Shown piece by piece: positions 23,085-31,261 of a DNA stretch of 41,271 nt. The stretch spans positions 1 to 41,271 of the forward strand of contig DOWL01000252.1 in NCBI GenBank assembly GCA_003519585.1, read 5' to 3'. A program made the position numbers and the translations under genes. How positions within the stretch are numbered: the stretch's first letter is position 1; every line of letters begins with the position of its first letter. This stretch comes from Nocardioides sp. GTDB lineage: Bacteria > Actinomycetota > Actinomycetes > Propionibacteriales > Nocardioidaceae. The notes under the pieces were generated by a model that ran no database searches, was not told the DNA's origin, and was given only the letters and a program-made list of their open reading frames with translations.

Positions 23085-25445
23085 CTACGCGGCCGTCGCG
23101 GCCTCGTCTTCCGCGCGGCCCGCGCCCGCTGGGGTCAGCGCACCCCGGACGACGTCGAGGACGTCGCCCACGATGTGCACGGTGAGGGCGTCGCGGACCT
23201 CGGCGGGTACGTCGTCGAGATCGGGCTCGTTGCGCAGCGGCACGAAGACCTCGGTGAGGCCGGCCCGCTGGGCGGCGAGCAGCTTCTGCTTCAGGCCACC
23301 GATCGGGAGGACCCGGCCGTTGAGCGTGACCTCGCCGGTCATCCCCACCTCCGAGCGGACCGGACGCCCGGTCGCGAGCGACGTGAGCGCGGTGACCATG
23401 GTGATGCCGGCCGACGGACCGTCCTTGGGTGTCGCTCCCGCGGGCACGTGCACGTGGATGGCCTTGCCCTCGAAGTACGCCGGGTCGACCCCGAGCTCGG
23501 CCGCGTGCGACTTCACGAAGGTCAGCGCGATCTGCGCCGACTCCTTCATCACGTCGCCGAGCTGACCGGTGAGGGTGAGACCGGCAGTGCCTTCGTGGGC
23601 GGACGCCTCGATGAACAGCACGTCACCACCGAGTCCGGTCACCGCCAGGCCCGTGGCCACGCCCGGGACGGACGTGCGCTCCGCCGACTCCGGCGTGAAC
23701 CGCGGCCGGCCGAGCAGCTCCTTGAGGTCCGGCTCGTCGACGTCGACCCGGCCCTCAGGTCCGGCGTCGCCGACCGCGAGCTTGGTCGCCGCCTTGCGCA
23801 GCGCCTTCGCGATGAGCCGCTCCATCTGCCGGACGCCCGCCTCACGGGTGTAGTTGGCGGCCAGCTCCCGCAGGGCGGCATCGGTCACCGTCACCTCGTC
23901 GGCGGTCAGCGCCGCGCGCTCCAGCTGCCGCGGCAGCAGGAAGTCGCGGGCGATGGCGACCTTGTCGTCCTCGGTGTAGCCGTCGAGGGTGACCAGCTCC
24001 ATTCGGTCGAGCAGCGCCGACGGGATCTGCTCGACCACGTTGGCCGTGGCGATGAACAGCACGTCGGAGAGGTCCAGATCGAGCTCGAGGTAGTGGTCGC
24101 GGAAGGTGTGGTTCTGCGCCGGGTCGAGGACCTCCAGCAGCGCCGCCGCGGGGTCCCCGCGGTAGTCGGCGCCGAGCTTGTCGACCTCGTCGAGGAGGAC
24201 GACCGGGTTCATCGAGCCGGCCTCCTTGATGGCCCGGACGATCCGGCCGGGCAGCGCGCCGACGTACGTGCGCCGGTGCCCGCGGATCTCGGCCTCGTCA
24301 CGGACGCCACCCAGCGCGACCCGCACGAACTTCCGGCCCATGGCGCGGGCCACGGACTCACCCAGCGATGTCTTGCCGACGCCGGGAGGGCCCGCGAGCA
24401 GGATCACCGCACCGGAGCCGCGGCCGCCGATCACCTGAAGCCCGCGCTCGGAGCGCCGGGCCCGGACCGCGAGGTATTCGACGATCCGCTCCTTGACCTC
24501 GTCGAGGCCGTGGTGGTCGGCGTCGAGCACCGCGCGGGCGCCGGCGACGTCGTTGACGTCATCCGTGGTGACCGCCCAGGGCAGCTCCAGGACGGTGTCG
24601 AGCCAGGTCCGGATCCAGGCCGCCTCGGGGTTCTGCTCGCTGGAGCGCTCGAGCTTGTCGACCTCCTTGAGCATCGCCGCACGCACGTCGTCGGGCACCT
24701 CGGCCGCCTCGACCCGTCCGCGGTAGTCGTCGGCGCCCTCGGGCTCGCCCTCGCCGAGCTCCTTGCGGATCGCCGCCAGCTGCTGGCGGAGCAGGAACTC
24801 GCGCTGGGACTTCTCCATCCCCTCGCGAACGTCCTCGCTGATCTTGTCGGTGACCTCGGCCTCGGCGAGGTGGTCACGGGTCCAGCCGATCAGGGTCTCC
24901 AGCCGCTTCTCGACGTCCGGCTCCTCGAGCAGCTCACGCTTCTGCTCGTCGGTGAGGTACGGCGCCCAGCCGGCCGCGTCCGCGATCAGGCTGGGGTCGG
25001 TCATCTGGTGGACCTGGTCGATGATCTGCCACGCCTCGCGGCGCTGGAGCACCGCGACCACGAGCCGCTTGTACTCCTCGGCCAGCTCACGGGTGTGCTC
25101 GCTGACGGTCTCCTCGACCGGCTCGACCTCCACCCACAGGGCGGCGCCGGGTCCGGTGACCCCGCTGCCGATCCGGGCGCGGCGGCCCGCACGCAGGACC
25201 GCGCCCGCGCCGCCGCCCATCATCCGGCCGACGCGCTCGACGCTCGCGACCACGCCGTACGACGCGTAGCGGTCCTCGAGCCGGGGAGCGAGCAGCAGTT
25301 CGCCGTCGGAGCTACTGCGGGCCGCGTCGACGGCAGCCTGCGCCGCTTCGTCGAGCGGGATGGGAACGACCATGCCGGGCAGGACCACGAGATCGGAGAG
25401 GAACAGCACCGGCAGCGCTGAACTCCGCGAAGAAGCTTGAGTCAT
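23085..25445 (-). CDS. lon: ATP-dependent protease Lon (LonA type)
   Basis: This 786-residue AAA+ serine protease degrades damaged and regulatory proteins in the cytosol. It has the N-terminal LON substrate domain (residues 10-210, [19 protein letters not shown]), Walker [10 protein letters not shown] near 364, Walker [12 protein letters not shown] near 425, and the C-terminal protease domain. Ser678 lies in KDGPSAGI and Lys721 in GGLKQKLL, the same 43-residue spacing as in E. coli Lon. All catalytic parts are intact. An element resembling the HspR operator HAIR covers the start codon, so heat-shock control with dnaK and clpB is likely, as known for Streptomyces lon. The Shine-Dalgarno is weak. 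Confidence 0.97.
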   Translation of the reverse strand: MTQASSRSSALPVLFLSDLVVLPGMVVPIPLDEAAQAAVDAARSSSDGELLLAPRLEDRYASYGVVASVERVGRMMGGGAGAVLRAGRRARIGSGVTGPGAALWVEVEPVEETVSEHTRELAEEYKRLVVAVLQRREAWQIIDQVHQMTDPSLIADAAGWAPYLTDEQKRELLEEPDVEKRLETLIGWTRDHLAEAEVTDKISEDVREGMEKSQREFLLRQQLAAIRKELGEGEPEGADDYRGRVEAAEVPDDVRAAMLKEVDKLERSSEQNPEAAWIRTWLDTVLELPWAVTTDDVNDVAGARAVLDADHHGLDEVKERIVEYLAVRARRSERGLQVIGGRGSGAVILLAGPPGVGKTSLGESVARAMGRKFVRVALGGVRDEAEIRGHRRTYVGALPGRIVRAIKEAGSMNPVVLLDEVDKLGADYRGDPAAALLEVLDPAQNHTFRDHYLELDLDLSDVLFIATANVVEQIPSALLDRMELVTLDGYTEDDKVAIARDFLLPRQLERAALTADEVTVTDAALRELAANYTREAGVRQMERLIAKALRKAATKLAVGDAGPEGRVDVDEPDLKELLGRPRFTPESAERTSVPGVATGLAVTGLGGDVLFIEASAHEGTAGLTLTGQLGDVMKESAQIALTFVKSHAAELGVDPAYFEGKAIHVHVPAGATPKDGPSAGITMVTALTSLATGRPVRSEVGMTGEVTLNGRVLPIGGLKQKLLAAQRAGLTEVFVPLRNEPDLDDVPAEVRDALTVHIVGDVLDVVRGALTPAGAGRAEDEAATAA

Positions 25446-25456
25446 GTCGGCTCAAC
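25436..25456 (-). promoter_or_regulatory. HAIR-like element (HspR operator) at the lon start
   Basis: CTTGAGT-N7-GCTCAAC matches the HspR-binding HAIR consensus CTTGAGT-N7-ACTCAAG at 12 of 14 arm positions with the exact spacer. It overlaps the lon ATG (25443-25445). That placement would suit a very short or absent 5' leader. Confidence 0.65.
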
Positions 25457-25527
25457 TTCTGGTGCGCGGCCGGTGTTCCGGTGTTCGCTGTGGGCGAATC
25501 GCGGGGTCAGCCAGCGCGACTGACACC

Positions 25528-27645
25528 TCAGCGCACAGCGGTCAGCGGCTCCGAGGCGGACTGGGGGCGGGCGATCTGATAGCCCTGACCCAGCGGTACG
25601 CCGAGTTGGCGGAGCCGCTCGCGCTGCTCGTCGGTCTCGATGCCCTCGGCGCAGACCCGGGCCCGGCGCCGGGCCGCCCAGGAGAGCACGGAACCGAGCA
25701 GCGCGCGGTGTCGGGCCGAGTCCAGGTCGTGCACGATGGACATGTCGATCTTGACGATCTCCGGCTCGAGCAGCTCCAGCCGGGCCATGTCGGAGTAGCC
25801 GGTGCCCCAATCGTCGACGGCGATGAAGGCGCCGCGCTCGCGGTACTCACGCACCGCGGACTGCACGGCTTCGAGCAACTCGCCGTCGGCTGGGCTGTCG
25901 GTGTGCTCGGTGATCTCGAGGATCATGCCGGTCAGGTCCCCCGACAGCGCGGCGGCGATCCGCGGCGCCGCGAGCGAGCCGATGTCGACGTTCACCGAGA
26001 GCAGCAGGTCGGGCAACGCGACGTTCCGCGCGGCGATGATCGCCTCGGCCTCGAGCTCGGCGAGCCGGCCGAGTGCGCGGGCGTGCTCGAAGACCTCCTG
26101 CGGGCCGGCGTCCGGGAACCGGCTCAACGCCTCGACCGCGACCATCTCGCCGGTGTCCAGCTCCACGATCGGCTGCAGGACGACGCGGGGCTTGGGCAGC
26201 ACGAGGCTCGCCGGCGCGGACGGGGCGACGCACACGCGGTTCCGGCCCCCTCGCTTGGCCTGGTAGAGCGCCCGGTCTGCCGCCGAGACGGTGACCCCGG
26301 GCTCCATGCCGTCGCGCCACGTGGCCACACCGGCCGAGAAGGTCTGGCCGTGCGGCGTACTCGCCATCATCTCCTGGACCCTGGCCCGAGCCGCCTCACC
26401 GTCGTGGTCGGGCAGCAGCAGCGCGAACTCCTCGCCGCCGACCCGCGCCAGCACTTCGCCAGCACGCAGGTGCTGGCTCCACGCCGCGGTCGCCTCCTTG
26501 AGCAGCCGGTCCCCGGCGGGGTGACCGTGCTGGTCGTTGTAGGCCTTGAAGTAGTCGAGGTCCAGCACCGCGACGGCCAGCGGCTGGTCCAGCTCCCGGG
26601 CCGTGGTGCAGGCCCGGGCGAGCTGGTAGTCCCACGAGCGCCGGTTCGCCACCCCGGTGAGCGCGTCCGAGCGGGCCAATGCCGCGAGCTGGGTCGCTTG
26701 GGCGCGTACGACGTTCAGGAGACCCGCCATCCGGGCGAGGACGAGCAGCGAGAGGACCGCCGAGCCGGCGGCGACCACCGGCCAGGACTGCGGGCCCCCG
26801 CCCGAGAGTCCGTCCAGCATCAGCGCCACGGCCGGCAGCACCAATCCGCAGGAGAGCACCACGAGCCGACGGAGCGGGTCGACGACGACGTCCTCGAGCC
26901 CGGGCACGGGTTCGGCGAGATCGTTGAGCGACCGGTCCCACGTCGACCCGGCGATGCAGATGTACCCGGCCAGCCACAGCAGGTCGTTGGTGATCTGCGA
27001 GGCGGCGCTGCCGGTGACCGTGGTGGTCACCGTGTAGTACGCGTCGCCCACGCAGATGAGTGCAAGGGCCGCGAGGAGCAACCGGAACGACGTCGTACGC
27101 GCGCTCGGCGTGGCCCAGAACCGGACCAGGATCCCGATCAGCAGGATGTCGGCGATCGGGTAGAACGCGCTGGTCATCTTGCCCAGCAGGCTCAGGCTCG
27201 AGTCGGCGCCGATCGGCGCCAGCACGAAGACGCCCGCGATCACGGTGACGCCGGTGGCCACGATGGCGGCGTCGAGTACGGCGGCGATGTCGCCGCGACC
27301 TCCGCGCCGGCGCACCATGCGCACGAGGCCGGCCGCCATCAGCCCGTAGGCGACGAGGTAGACCGCGTCGGCCGGACCCGGGTACCCCTCGAACCCGACC
27401 AGCCCCTGGAGCGAGAACAGAGCGTCGCCGATCACCCAGCCCAGGAAGCCGGCGAGCAGCAGCAGCCAGCCGCGCTCCCGGCGCCGCGAGTTCTGCTGCA
27501 GCCCGATGAACGCCGCCACCACGCAGAGCAGCCCGACGAGTGAGAAAACGGCGTCGCGCGCAGGCCCCGCGGGCAGGAAGGCATAGCCGACGGTCAACAC
27601 GACCAACGGCGCCATCACCGTGGTGGGTCGACTGCGGAGCGGCAC
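25528..27645 (-). CDS. Multi-pass membrane GGDEF-EAL protein
   Basis: This is a second c-di-GMP enzyme (705 aa). Residues 1-300 hold about nine helices with no recognised sensor fold. A GGDEF domain follows, with RVGGEEF near residue 402 (the GGEEF form is active in many cyclases). The EAL domain has VEALSRF near 504, VNVDIGSL, EITEHT, VDDWGTGYSD, VKID and AEGIE; the core catalytic residues appear present. The GTG at 27645 is used as start; an ATG ten codons later is an alternative and neither has a strong ribosome site. It ends 82 bp before lon. It resembles the 17974-20355 protein in domain order, but the membrane part differs. Confidence 0.92.
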   Translation of the reverse strand: MPLRSRPTTVMAPLVVLTVGYAFLPAGPARDAVFSLVGLLCVVAAFIGLQQNSRRRERGWLLLLAGFLGWVIGDALFSLQGLVGFEGYPGPADAVYLVAYGLMAAGLVRMVRRRGGRGDIAAVLDAAIVATGVTVIAGVFVLAPIGADSSLSLLGKMTSAFYPIADILLIGILVRFWATPSARTTSFRLLLAALALICVGDAYYTVTTTVTGSAASQITNDLLWLAGYICIAGSTWDRSLNDLAEPVPGLEDVVVDPLRRLVVLSCGLVLPAVALMLDGLSGGGPQSWPVVAAGSAVLSLLVLARMAGLLNVVRAQATQLAALARSDALTGVANRRSWDYQLARACTTARELDQPLAVAVLDLDYFKAYNDQHGHPAGDRLLKEATAAWSQHLRAGEVLARVGGEEFALLLPDHDGEAARARVQEMMASTPHGQTFSAGVATWRDGMEPGVTVSAADRALYQAKRGGRNRVCVAPSAPASLVLPKPRVVLQPIVELDTGEMVAVEALSRFPDAGPQEVFEHARALGRLAELEAEAIIAARNVALPDLLLSVNVDIGSLAAPRIAAALSGDLTGMILEITEHTDSPADGELLEAVQSAVREYRERGAFIAVDDWGTGYSDMARLELLEPEIVKIDMSIVHDLDSARHRALLGSVLSWAARRRARVCAEGIETDEQRERLRQLGVPLGQGYQIARPQSASEPLTAVR

Positions 27646-27696
27646 CTCACCATGGTCGCGGTCGGGGCGAGATCACACTGACGAATGCGGAAAGTT

Positions 27697-27710
27697 GGGG
27701 CTGGTGCCCC
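27697..27710 (-). terminator. Short hairpin after otsB
   Basis: GGGGC-TGGT-GCCCC, followed on the minus strand by AACTTTCC. It lies 14 bp beyond the otsB stop and could be a weak intrinsic terminator. Confidence 0.4.
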
Positions 27711-27723
27711 GCGCGGCTCCGGG

Positions 27724-28569
27724 TCAGGCCCGCAGCGCGGCAGCGTCCGCGGTCAGCTGTCGCAGCAGGGCCAGGACGCCCTCGGGCCCGTTCACCAGAA
27801 CGTCGGAGCGCGCGACCAGCGCACTCTCCTCGTCGGAGGCGGAACAGACCAGGAGCGTGGGCATACCGCTCTTGGCCAGCGCCGCGACCGCCTCGAACGC
27901 CTCGACGTCGCCGAGGTCGTCACCGACGAAGACGAAACCGCCCGCCTGCAGTTCCTCCACGAGCGTCTCGACCACGATCCCCTTGTGTACGCCGGGGGAC
28001 CGGATCTCGATCACCTGCTTCCCCGGTTCGACGACCAGGTCATGGCGCGCCGCCTGCTCGCGGAGCGCCGGCAGCAGCGAGTCGTACGTCGACGCGGGGT
28101 CGGGCAGCCGGCGGGTGTGTACGGCGACGGCAAGCCCCTTCTCCTCGATGTGCGCCTTCTCCGCGCCGTACCGACGCAGCAGCCGCGGCAGGTCGGCAGT
28201 GAACGACGCGAGGCCGTGCGGCGGCATCGGCGAGATCACCCGCCGGTTGGTGGAGCTCCACCGCTCGTTGCCGTACTGGCCGAACAGGTAGAGCTCCTTG
28301 CCGGCATCCCCGATCGCGTTGCCCACCTGCTCGAGGCCGCCGAGGTCGAGCGCCTGCCGGGCCGGACGGCCGGTCACCACCGCGACCGCGAGCACCTGCG
28401 CGGCCAGCGCCTCGAGCACGCCACCGGCCTCGGGATGGATGTGGGCCGCCTCCGGATCCTCCACGATCGGCGCCAAGGTGCCATCGAAGTCGAGGCCGAC
28501 GACGGCCTCCGCGGCGGCTCGGACCAGGACGGCGTACCTCTGCTCGCCCTCCTCCGAGGTGAACTCCAT
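27724..28569 (-). CDS. otsB: Trehalose-6-phosphate phosphatase
   Basis: This HAD-superfamily phosphatase (281 aa) removes phosphate from trehalose-6-phosphate in the cytosol, the second step of the OtsAB pathway. HAD motif I is GLDFDGTLAPI (nucleophile Asp27, acid Asp29). Motif II is in AVVTGRPARQAL near 73. The trehalose-phosphatase cap region lies in the middle, and motif IV is FVGDDLGDVEAFE near 220. The ATG at 28569 begins MEFTSEEGEQRY. Its partner otsA is on the other strand at 32748, so the two steps are not in one operon. Confidence 0.92.
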   Translation of the reverse strand: MEFTSEEGEQRYAVLVRAAAEAVVGLDFDGTLAPIVEDPEAAHIHPEAGGVLEALAAQVLAVAVVTGRPARQALDLGGLEQVGNAIGDAGKELYLFGQYGNERWSSTNRRVISPMPPHGLASFTADLPRLLRRYGAEKAHIEEKGLAVAVHTRRLPDPASTYDSLLPALREQAARHDLVVEPGKQVIEIRSPGVHKGIVVETLVEELQAGGFVFVGDDLGDVEAFEAVAALAKSGMPTLLVCSASDEESALVARSDVLVNGPEGVLALLRQLTADAAALRA

Positions 28570-28616
28570 GGTCGTACCCCATCACATCCCGGGTGGTGGC
28601 CGAGTGGGGTGTCGGA

Positions 28617-28636
28617 ATCCCAACATCTGTTGGGAT
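28617..28636. promoter_or_regulatory. Perfect 20-bp palindrome upstream of otsB
   Basis: ATCCCAACA-TC-TGTTGGGAT has nine-base arms that match exactly. It lies 48 bp before the otsB start in the 135-bp gap after the LytR_C gene. The two-base centre is too tight for a good RNA hairpin, so a dimeric repressor site is the better reading. Confidence 0.5.
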
Positions 28637-28704
28637 CCCTGACCTTCTGGCCCGTTGCAATGCCCGAGAAGCTCAGGAAACACCCTAGAAGCTGGGGCTT
28701 CGGG

Positions 28705-29214
28705 TCAGTCGAGTGGCCCGGTGAGGATGACCGTGAGTCGGTCGAGGCGCATGGGGTCGACCGCGGGGAGGGTCCGCTGGATGCCGAGGTCGAGGGCGAG
28801 CTGCTTGCCCTCGCGCTCGAGCCGCTTGGGGTAGTAGACCGTCGAGGCGGGGATGGTGCCGTACCAGTTGTCGGAGCCGACGACCTGCCAGCCGATCTGG
28901 CTGGCCTGGGCGGCGACCCGGCCGGCGAGGCCACTGACGTTGGAGTTGTTGAAGACGACGACGTAGACCTTGGAACGGTCGATCTTGGGCTTCCGGGGCT
29001 TGGGGGCCTGGCTCGCGGGAGGGGGCGGGTCGGTGGTCGGCGACTCGCTGGCCTCGGGCTGGGAGATCGTGGTGATCTCCTTCTCATCCGGGGCGCTGTC
29101 GCGGGTGGCGACGAAGGCGATCGCAGCCATCGCCACCGCGAGGACGCTGAGGATCACCACGGGCGAGGGGAAGACCACGCCGCGCTGGTCGCGTGCGTGC
29201 CGCCGAGCGAGCAT
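28705..29214 (-). CDS. LytR C-terminal domain protein, membrane anchored
   Basis: The 169-residue protein has a short basic N-terminus (MLARRHARDQRG), one membrane helix at about residues 14-33 (VVFPSPVVILSVLAVAMAAIAFVAT), a Pro-rich linker (TTDPPPPASQAPKPRKPK), and a LytR_C domain (residues 75-165: VYVVVFNNSNVSGLAGRVAAQ, IGWQVVGSDNWYG, VYYPKRLEREGKQLALDLG). The domain is found at the C-terminus of LytR-CpsA-Psr cell-wall ligases, but here it stands alone with no catalytic LCP part. It is probably exported and linked to the cell envelope. It starts 3 bp after the stop of the DUF3263 gene, so the two form an operon. Confidence 0.88.
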   Translation of the reverse strand: MLARRHARDQRGVVFPSPVVILSVLAVAMAAIAFVATRDSAPDEKEITTISQPEASESPTTDPPPPASQAPKPRKPKIDRSKVYVVVFNNSNVSGLAGRVAAQASQIGWQVVGSDNWYGTIPASTVYYPKRLEREGKQLALDLGIQRTLPAVDPMRLDRLTVILTGPLD

Positions 29215-29217
29215 GCG

Positions 29218-29520
29218 CTAAACCTCGAAGCCGAGCCGCCGGGCCGAGCGCTGACGCTGGCGCGCGGCGCGGAGCCGGCGCAGCCGGCGGACCAGCAGCG
29301 GATCGGCCTCCAGGGCCTCGGGGCGGTCGATGAGCGCGTTGAGGACCTGGTAGTAGCGGGTCGAGGACATGTCGAACTTCTCGCGGACCGCGGTCTCCTT
29401 GGCTCCGGCGTACTTCCACCAGTGCCGCTCGAACTCGAGGATCTCGCGGTCTCGGTCGCTGAGGGACGGGTGGTCCCCCACCTGACCTGCGTCAGGGCGT
29501 CCGACGTTCGCGGCATCCAT
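29218..29520 (-). CDS. DUF3263 protein (small helix-turn-helix-like)
   Basis: The 100-residue protein matches the actinobacterial DUF3263 family: LSDRDREILEFERHWWKYAGAKETAVREKFDMSSTRYYQVLNALIDRPEALEADPLLVRRLRRLR. The middle looks like a sigma-region-4-type helix-turn-helix (DRDREIL, ETAVREKFDMSSTRYYQVLN), so DNA binding is possible. The function is unknown. Three in-frame ATGs exist (29538, 29529, 29520); the last is taken because the conserved part starts about 20 residues later and none has a strong ribosome site. It is followed directly by the LytR_C gene, a pairing I recall from other actinobacteria. Confidence 0.85.
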   Translation of the reverse strand: MDAANVGRPDAGQVGDHPSLSDRDREILEFERHWWKYAGAKETAVREKFDMSSTRYYQVLNALIDRPEALEADPLLVRRLRRLRAARQRQRSARRLGFEV

Positions 29521-29596
29521 GCCGGCCATCGTACGCACCGAATCACACCGATGTCATTCAGGCGCACCCGGCGTGCCGGAGTGGAGACTCTGGCCC

Positions 29597-30610
29597 ATGA
29601 CCGTCACCCGCTGGGGGATTATCGCCCCCGGGCGCATCGCCCACACCTTCACCCAGGACCTCCGGCTGGTGCCGGATGCCGAGCTCGCCGCGGTGGGATC
29701 GCGCTCGCTCGACCGCGCCGAAGCCTTCGCCCGCGAGTACGACATCGCGCGCGCCTATGGCTCGTACGCCGACCTGCTCGCCGACCCGGGAGTCGATGCG
29801 GTCTACATCGCCTCGCCGCACGCCCTGCACGTCGGGCAGGTCACCGCCGCGCTGGAGGCCGGCAAGCACGTCCTCTGCGAGAAGCCCCTGACGCTGCGCG
29901 CCTCGGACGCCGAGGCGCTGTTCGCGCTCGCCGTACGCCACGAACGGCTGCTCATGGAGGCGATGTGGACGGCCTGCCATCCCGTGATCCGGGACCTGGC
30001 CCGGCGGCTGCGGGCCGGTGAGTTCGGGACGCCCCGCCAACTGCACGCCGAACTGGGCTTCGTGGTCGACACCCAGCCCACCGACCGGCTGCTCGACGTC
30101 GACATGGGCGCCGGCGCGCTGCTCGACATGGGCATCTATCCGCTGACCTTCGCCCACCTCATGCTGGGTGAGGCCGAGCGGCTCACGGGGAGCGCCGTGG
30201 TGACCGACGCCGGTGTCGACCTCGACATCGCGGTCGCAGGTCGCTACCCCGGCGACGCCGTCGCCACCCTCACCGCCTCGATGACCTCGTGGTCGTCGCG
30301 CCGCGCCGAGATCGCGACGGACCGGGGCCGGCTCGTGCTGGAGGACTTCCACCACCCGACCGAGGTGACCTACACGCCGACCGCCGTCGGCGGGACCAAC
30401 GACGATGTCGACCGCGGCCGCAGCGTCGTCGTCGAGTGCGCTGAGCCGGTGATCGGCCGCGGGTACGCCCACGAGGCGATCGAGCTGCAGCGCTGCCTGG
30501 CCGAGGGGCTGCTGGAGAGCCCACTGCTGCCGCACGCTCAGACCCTCACGATCCTGCGCCAGATGGACGAGCTGCGCGCCCAGGTCGGGGTGCGGTACGC
30601 CGGCGACTAG
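29597..30610 (+). CDS. Gfo/Idh/MocA-family NAD(P)-dependent oxidoreductase
   Basis: This 337-residue sugar or sugar-acid dehydrogenase-like protein starts with a Rossmann fold: VTRWGIIAPGRIAHTFTQDL, with a GxIAxxF pattern in place of the more usual GxGxxA. It has the family signature VLCEKPLTLRASDAEAL near residue 95 and a C-terminal alpha/beta domain with GFVVDTQPTDRLLDVDMGAGALLDMGIYPLTFAHL near 155-190. The ATG at 29597 is preferred; an upstream open frame from 29519 has no family similarity. A -10-like GAGACT lies 7 bp upstream, so the mRNA may lack a leader. The substrate is unknown and no sugar operon adjoins it. Confidence 0.9.
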   Translation: MTVTRWGIIAPGRIAHTFTQDLRLVPDAELAAVGSRSLDRAEAFAREYDIARAYGSYADLLADPGVDAVYIASPHALHVGQVTAALEAGKHVLCEKPLTLRASDAEALFALAVRHERLLMEAMWTACHPVIRDLARRLRAGEFGTPRQLHAELGFVVDTQPTDRLLDVDMGAGALLDMGIYPLTFAHLMLGEAERLTGSAVVTDAGVDLDIAVAGRYPGDAVATLTASMTSWSSRRAEIATDRGRLVLEDFHHPTEVTYTPTAVGGTNDDVDRGRSVVVECAEPVIGRGYAHEAIELQRCLAEGLLESPLLPHAQTLTILRQMDELRAQVGVRYAGD

Positions 30611-30619
30611 TGCACCGAC

Positions 30620-31261
30620 TCAGCCAGCCTGCAGGAACCGGACGACGGCCAGCACCCGCCGGTGCTGGGCGTCGTCGGGCAGCAGTCCGAGCTTGGCGAA
30701 GATCCGTTGGGTGTGCTTCTCGACGCCGCCCTCGGTCACCACGAGCTCGGCGGCGATGGCGGCGTTCGAGCGTCCTTCAGCCATCAGCGCGAGCACCTCG
30801 CGCTCGCGCGGGGTGAGGCCTTCGAGCGGGTCGCGGCGCCGGTTCATCAGCTGGGCCACGACCAACGGGTCGAGGGCCGTCCCGCCCTCGGCGACGGTCG
30901 ACAGCGCGGCCAGGAAGGCGTCGAGGTCGCTGACCCGGTCCTTGAGCAGGTAGCCGACCCCACCGTCACCCGAGGCGAGCAACTCGTCGGCGTACGACAC
31001 CTCGACGTACTGCGAGAGCACCATGATCCGCGCCCCCGGCCAGCTCCCCCGCAGCTCGACCGCCGCCCGGAGCCCTTCGTCGGTGTGGCTCGGCGGCATC
31101 CGGACGTCGAGCACTCCGACGTCGGGACGGTGCTCGAGCGAAGCGGCGACGTACGACGGCCCGTCGCCGACCGCGGCGACCACCTCGTGGCCGGCCTCGG
31201 CCAGCAGCAGCTGGAGTCCTTCCCGCAGGAGCAGGGAGTCGTCCGCGACGACGATCCTCAT
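30620..31261 (-). CDS. NarL/LuxR-family response regulator
   Basis: The 213-residue regulator has a receiver domain (residues 1-120) with acidic Asp7-Asp8, phosphoacceptor Asp52 in VGVLDVRMPP, and the conserved Lys in GYLLKDRV. A LuxR helix-turn-helix follows at 145-205 (LTPREREVLALMAEGRSNAAIAAELVVTEGGVEKHTQRIFAKLGL). Its ATG overlaps the kinase stop (ATGA), so the pair is co-translated. Targets are unknown; the divergent otsA promoter with an 18-bp tandem repeat is an obvious candidate. Confidence 0.95.
   Translation of the reverse strand: MRIVVADDSLLLREGLQLLLAEAGHEVVAAVGDGPSYVAASLEHRPDVGVLDVRMPPSHTDEGLRAAVELRGSWPGARIMVLSQYVEVSYADELLASGDGGVGYLLKDRVSDLDAFLAALSTVAEGGTALDPLVVAQLMNRRRDPLEGLTPREREVLALMAEGRSNAAIAAELVVTEGGVEKHTQRIFAKLGLLPDDAQHRRVLAVVRFLQAG

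Noticed and set aside
25444..27543. 699-codon plus-strand frame opposite the second GGDEF-EAL gene
   Set aside because: It is low-complexity Gly/Arg/Asp antisense with no recognisable domain.
29519..29596. Upstream start for the Gfo/Idh/MocA gene at 29519
   Set aside because: The extra residues lack family similarity; the Rossmann fold begins right after the ATG at 29597.
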